DNA from: an uncultured Coriobacteriaceae bacterium
Lineage (GTDB): Bacteria; Actinomycetota; Coriobacteriia; Coriobacteriales; Atopobiaceae
DNA: 64,000 nucleotides
Assembly (NCBI GenBank): GCA_902793465.1
Contig: CADBDT010000003.1
Coordinates: forward strand, 1 to 64,000
Reading direction: 5' to 3'
How positions within the stretch are numbered: the stretch's first letter is position 1; every line of letters begins with the position of its first letter. Below are positions 60,880 to 64,000 of the stretch, piece by piece. The position numbers were made by a program, and so were the translations under genes. The notes beneath the pieces are model-generated. The model was not told the origin of the DNA. It saw nothing but the letters and a program-made list of their open reading frames with translations, and made no database searches.

Positions 60880-62166
60880 ATGGCCAACACACAGACCATC
60901 GAGGTTCGAAAGTGTCCCGCCTGCGGCGGCTCGCTTCGCTATGACGCACGCTTGTCTACGCTCTCGTGCGTGTGGTGTGGAAGCGCCTATTCCGCAGAGG
61001 AGGCCGAGGTCAAGACCATTAGCACGTCGCTGGATGGCTTCACCTGCCCCGAGTGCGGCGCCCAGGTTTGCGTCGACGAGTTCTTGGCGTCCGTTACCTG
61101 TCCGTATTGCGGAAACAACGAGGTGAGCCCTCAGCGCTTTGACGGCAAGTTTGAGCCGGACTACGTGATTCCGTTTTCTGTGACCAAGAAGCAGGCGATC
61201 GACAACTATCGGGAGCACGTTGCCCAAAAGGGCTATTTGCCCGACTCGTTTGTCTCCGACTCTCGCATTGTGTCGGTCCAGGGCACCTATGTGCCCTTCT
61301 GGCTCAAAGATGGCGTGGTGGACTTCGACTTTACCTTTATCCTCGATGACGGAAAAATTCGGGATACAACCTATATGGATTTCCGCACAGAGGGTACCTA
61401 TACCTATTCGCGGGTTCCCGCCGATGGGTCGCGCAACATGGCGGACGACATGATGGACTCTCTCGAGCCCTACGACTACGCCGCACTGGAGCCGTTTACG
61501 ACCGACTGCATGCCCGGGTTCATGGCAGAGAGGTATTCGGTGGGACCCAAGGAGGTAAACAATCGCATAGAGCGACGGGTAAAGAACTCCGCCCTGCTTG
61601 CGTGCAAGGACGACGTGACGGACAGCGTTTGGATTCACGCCGCGGCAGACGGAAGCCGCTCACGAGCGGTGGTTCACCATGTGTCGTCAAAGCAGGCGCT
61701 GCTTCCCGTATGGCTCATTGTTGTTGAGTTCGCGGGAACGAGACACCTCGTTGGCGTTAACGGGCAAACCGGCAAGGTGGCCGTTAACCTACCCATCGAC
61801 GAGGGCAAGAAGAAAAAGGCCATTACAAAGCAAATCGTAATAGACATGCTCATATTCCTGCCGCTTTTGGTGTTGCTCTTCGTGCTGTGGAGGCTGTTCC
61901 TGCCGAGCAACGTGAGCCTGCACAACCTAAGCCGCGTTTCGACAAGCAACATGGTGTATGTTGTGGGTCTGCCAATCCTCATGCTGCTTATTCTGGTTAT
62001 AACGCCTTGGTTGGCCTATCGTTCCTCGAAGCGCAAGGTCGAGGCTGCTATGCAAAATGTGGCGGAGGCTTCTGACGCCCTGGACTTCGACATAGGCGGG
62101 CTTTCGTTTACGCGCAAGGATCGTCGCAAAGGGCCAAAGCAGGTAAAGGACAACTGGCCGGTATAG
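60880..62166 (+). CDS. Zinc-ribbon membrane protein (double ribbon)
   Basis: The 428-aa protein has two tandem zinc ribbons (KCPACGGSLRYD...CVWCGSAY near 9-32 and TCPECGAQVCV...CPYCGNNEV near 49-75). A beta-rich domain of about 240 aa follows, then two C-terminal helices (about 328-349 and 361-384) and a short basic tail. AAAGGGGGAAGG precedes the ATG. Topology places the ribbons on the cytoplasmic side. It resembles uncharacterised TFIIB-type zinc-ribbon proteins; function unknown. Confidence 0.75.
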   Translation: MANTQTIEVRKCPACGGSLRYDARLSTLSCVWCGSAYSAEEAEVKTISTSLDGFTCPECGAQVCVDEFLASVTCPYCGNNEVSPQRFDGKFEPDYVIPFSVTKKQAIDNYREHVAQKGYLPDSFVSDSRIVSVQGTYVPFWLKDGVVDFDFTFILDDGKIRDTTYMDFRTEGTYTYSRVPADGSRNMADDMMDSLEPYDYAALEPFTTDCMPGFMAERYSVGPKEVNNRIERRVKNSALLACKDDVTDSVWIHAAADGSRSRAVVHHVSSKQALLPVWLIVVEFAGTRHLVGVNGQTGKVAVNLPIDEGKKKKAITKQIVIDMLIFLPLLVLLFVLWRLFLPSNVSLHNLSRVSTSNMVYVVGLPILMLLILVITPWLAYRSSKRKVEAAMQNVAEASDALDFDIGGLSFTRKDRRKGPKQVKDNWPV

Positions 62167-62358
62167 CGGGATGCGCTCGGGCGCGATGCCGTACCCCACG
62201 AGACCGGTCACGTAGTCCCTTCTGATATGCGGGCTTTGCAAGGGTCGCTCCTCTTCGAATCAACTACGTGGGAGACCCCCAGTGGTTAGTTTGTCCACGC
62301 TCCGCCGTCCCTGTCCTGACGTGCTACCATGGGGGGCGCAGGGAGGCAAGGAGGTAAC

Positions 62359-63954
62359 ATGGGCATGTACGTGAACCCGGGAAACGAGGGATTCAAGCGG
62401 ATGTTGGCCGACGAGTACGTCGACAAGACCGGTCTCATTGCCCTTGTGAACGCTGTGGTTGACACGCCGAGCGGCCTCGTATGCTCCACGCGGCCGCGGC
62501 GCTTCGGCAAGACGTTCGCGGCTGAGTCGCTAGTGGCCTACTACACCTGCGGCGCCGACTCGCGGGGGCTCTTCGAGGGGCTGGACATATCGCGCGACCC
62601 GAGCTTTGAGGAACACCTCAACGCCTACAACGTGGTACACCTGGACATGACGGTGTTTCGCGGCGCGGATGACGTGGCTGCCGTGGTGAGGGCCGCGCTG
62701 CTTCCCGAGCTGAGGGCGCTCTGCCCCGGAGCTGGCGAGGGCAGCCCCGATCCCTCGCTGGAACTCGTCTCGGCCCTCGCCGACGTGGTGGCCGCCACTG
62801 GCCGTAAGTTCGTCTTCGTGATCGACGAGTGGGACGCGCCGCTTCGCGAGCGGCGGTCGAGGGAGTCGCAGGAGGTCTGGGTCTACTTCCTCCGCTTGCT
62901 GTTCAAGAACGCCACCTTCACGCCGGAAGCCATCGCCGCGTGCTACATGACGGGAATTCTGCCCATCGTGCGCTACGGCACGCAGTCGGCGCTGTCCGAC
63001 TTCGACGAGTACACGGTGCTCCAGCCGAGCGCTTACGCCCCCTACGTAGGACTTACGGAGGCCGAGGTGGAGGCACTGGCCGCTCGGTACGGCATGGACA
63101 TGGACGAGCTGCGCTGCTGGTACGACGGATATGAGCTGCCCTACGTGGACAAGACCACCCGTGAGCGCAGGGTCGTGCGCGCCTACGCGCCCTACTCGGT
63201 GATGCGCGCCTGTAACCGCGGCGAGGTCGGGCCCTACTGGGTGAGCTCGGAGGCGTTCGCCAGCCTGCGGACCTACGTCGACCTAGACTTCGACGGGCTC
63301 CAACAGGCTGTCGTGCAGGCTCTCGGCGGCGCGGGTGTGCGCGTGGACACCCACTCGTTCGAGAACAGCATTCACGACGTCGCCAACCGCGACGACGCCC
63401 TCACGTTGCTGTGCCACCTGGGCTACCTCTGCTACGACGCGGACACGCGTACCGCCCGCGTGCCCAACGAGGAGGTGCGCGCCGAGCTCCGACAGGCCGT
63501 GGCGCAGAGCCGCCACGTCGAGGTCGCGCGCATCGTGCGCGAGAGCGACGCGCTACTGCGCGCCACCTGGGACCTGGATGAGGATGCGGTGGCCGAGGGC
63601 ATCTCGCGAGCGCACGACAATGGCTGCGCGCCGACATTCTACAACGACGAGCAGGCCCTGCGCGCGGTGGTCAAGTCCGCCTACATCGCCGCTGCCGACC
63701 ACTACGCGACAATCGAGGAGCTGCCCTCCGGTCGTGGCCTGGCCGATGTGGTGTACCTGCCCCGCCGTGGCGACCCGGCGCCGGCGCTTCTGGTCGAGCT
63801 CAAGTGGGACCGTTCGCCAGAGGCCGCCATCGCCCAGGTGCGAGACCGCGATTACCCGGCCGTCCTGCGCGGCTGGGGAGGGCCAATCCTGCTGGTGGGC
63901 GTCACCTACGACCGCAAGTCCAAGCGCCACACCTGCCGCATCGAGGAGGCGTGA
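62359..63954 (+). CDS. AAA ATPase with PD-(D/E)XK nuclease domain (DUF1703-like)
   Basis: The 531-aa protein belongs to the AAA-ATPase-like/PDDEXK_9 family. It starts MYVNPGNEGFKRMLADEYVDKTGLI in parts (family start NEGFKRMLADEYVDK). The ATP-binding loop is RPRRFGKTF near 48 and FVIDEWDAP is the Walker B near 157. The C-terminal nuclease-like motif is ALLVELKWDRSPEAA near 478. CAAGGAGGTAAC precedes the ATG. Codon choice is clearly richer in G/C at third positions than its neighbours, which suggests acquisition by transfer. Function unknown. Confidence 0.87.
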   Translation: MGMYVNPGNEGFKRMLADEYVDKTGLIALVNAVVDTPSGLVCSTRPRRFGKTFAAESLVAYYTCGADSRGLFEGLDISRDPSFEEHLNAYNVVHLDMTVFRGADDVAAVVRAALLPELRALCPGAGEGSPDPSLELVSALADVVAATGRKFVFVIDEWDAPLRERRSRESQEVWVYFLRLLFKNATFTPEAIAACYMTGILPIVRYGTQSALSDFDEYTVLQPSAYAPYVGLTEAEVEALAARYGMDMDELRCWYDGYELPYVDKTTRERRVVRAYAPYSVMRACNRGEVGPYWVSSEAFASLRTYVDLDFDGLQQAVVQALGGAGVRVDTHSFENSIHDVANRDDALTLLCHLGYLCYDADTRTARVPNEEVRAELRQAVAQSRHVEVARIVRESDALLRATWDLDEDAVAEGISRAHDNGCAPTFYNDEQALRAVVKSAYIAAADHYATIEELPSGRGLADVVYLPRRGDPAPALLVELKWDRSPEAAIAQVRDRDYPAVLRGWGGPILLVGVTYDRKSKRHTCRIEEA

Positions 63955-64000
63955 GGCCCGCAGCCTGCGTCGCAGAGTGAGAATAGGGCCCGATACCTTC

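Overview
The window looks like chromosomal DNA of a Coriobacteriia-type actinomycete, probably an anaerobe. GC is moderately high by eye. The gene repertoire fits: large FAD/Fe-S oxidoreductases, a LacI-like sensor fused to GGDEF, a LytTR regulator, zinc-ribbon membrane proteins, a GGGtGRT protein with its Fe-S scaffold, and bacterial Pth2. Genus was not resolved. No phage, insertion sequence, rRNA, tRNA or CRISPR-Cas locus was recognised.

Layout. 1-1290 is non-coding repeat DNA: nested hairpins, then a 73-bp-periodic array of 54-bp dyads. 1295-6857 carries cysK, hypB, a 996-aa GltD-like flavo/iron-sulfur oxidoreductase and hypA. 6940-12339 carries a polytopic membrane protein, a sensor diguanylate cyclase and an esterase-like protein lacking its catalytic serine. 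12606-16935 carries asnS, corA and a lone peptide-binding lipoprotein. 17128-23070 is a complete minus-strand Opp transporter (binding protein, B, C, D, F) with an intrinsic terminator after the binding-protein gene. 23269-28162 holds small metabolic genes (fRMsr, PuuD-like amidotransferase, HD hydrolase, Fe-S aldo/keto reductase, Pth2). 28244-30675 is a lipase-glycerol kinase operon. 31014-35552 holds a LytTR regulator, a zinc-ribbon anchored protein and an L,D-transpeptidase. 35655-45699 includes an AAA ATPase, a MIF-like protein, metY, an SlyD-type FKBP, murI, the GGGtGRT/scaffold pair, a YdcF protein and an MFS carrier. 45970-54947 has a hydrolase, a DUF3737 protein, a DJ-1 protein, an EamA carrier and a SNF2 helicase. 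55586-63954 has coaE, a lytic transglycosylase, uvrB, a Mbeg1-like hydrolase, another zinc-ribbon protein and a compositionally distinct AAA/PD-(D/E)XK protein.

The most unusual content lies between genes. (i) Two arrays, 461-1099 and 46936-47207, contain 54-bp diverged palindromes repeating every 72-74 bp with 18-20-bp spacers. (ii) A family of long hairpins shares a loop and inner stem, while the outer stems are locus-specific and nearly perfect (6312, 14047, 51339, 54985, 55169; a half copy at 46811; a second loop class at 45-250 and 17007). (iii) REP-like TATCAAGGGGG palindromes sit at or close to gene ends in seven places. (iv) Two copies of a CACAACTAAGGGAC palindrome flank the 35.6-38.5 kb segment. 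(v) Several perfect single-copy stems are also present.

Functionally the genes point to amino-acid and peptide use (Opp, sulfur amino-acid synthesis, methionine sulfoxide repair), glyceride breakdown, nickel-enzyme maturation with electron-transfer chemistry, and cell-wall work (murI, L,D-transpeptidase, transglycosylase).
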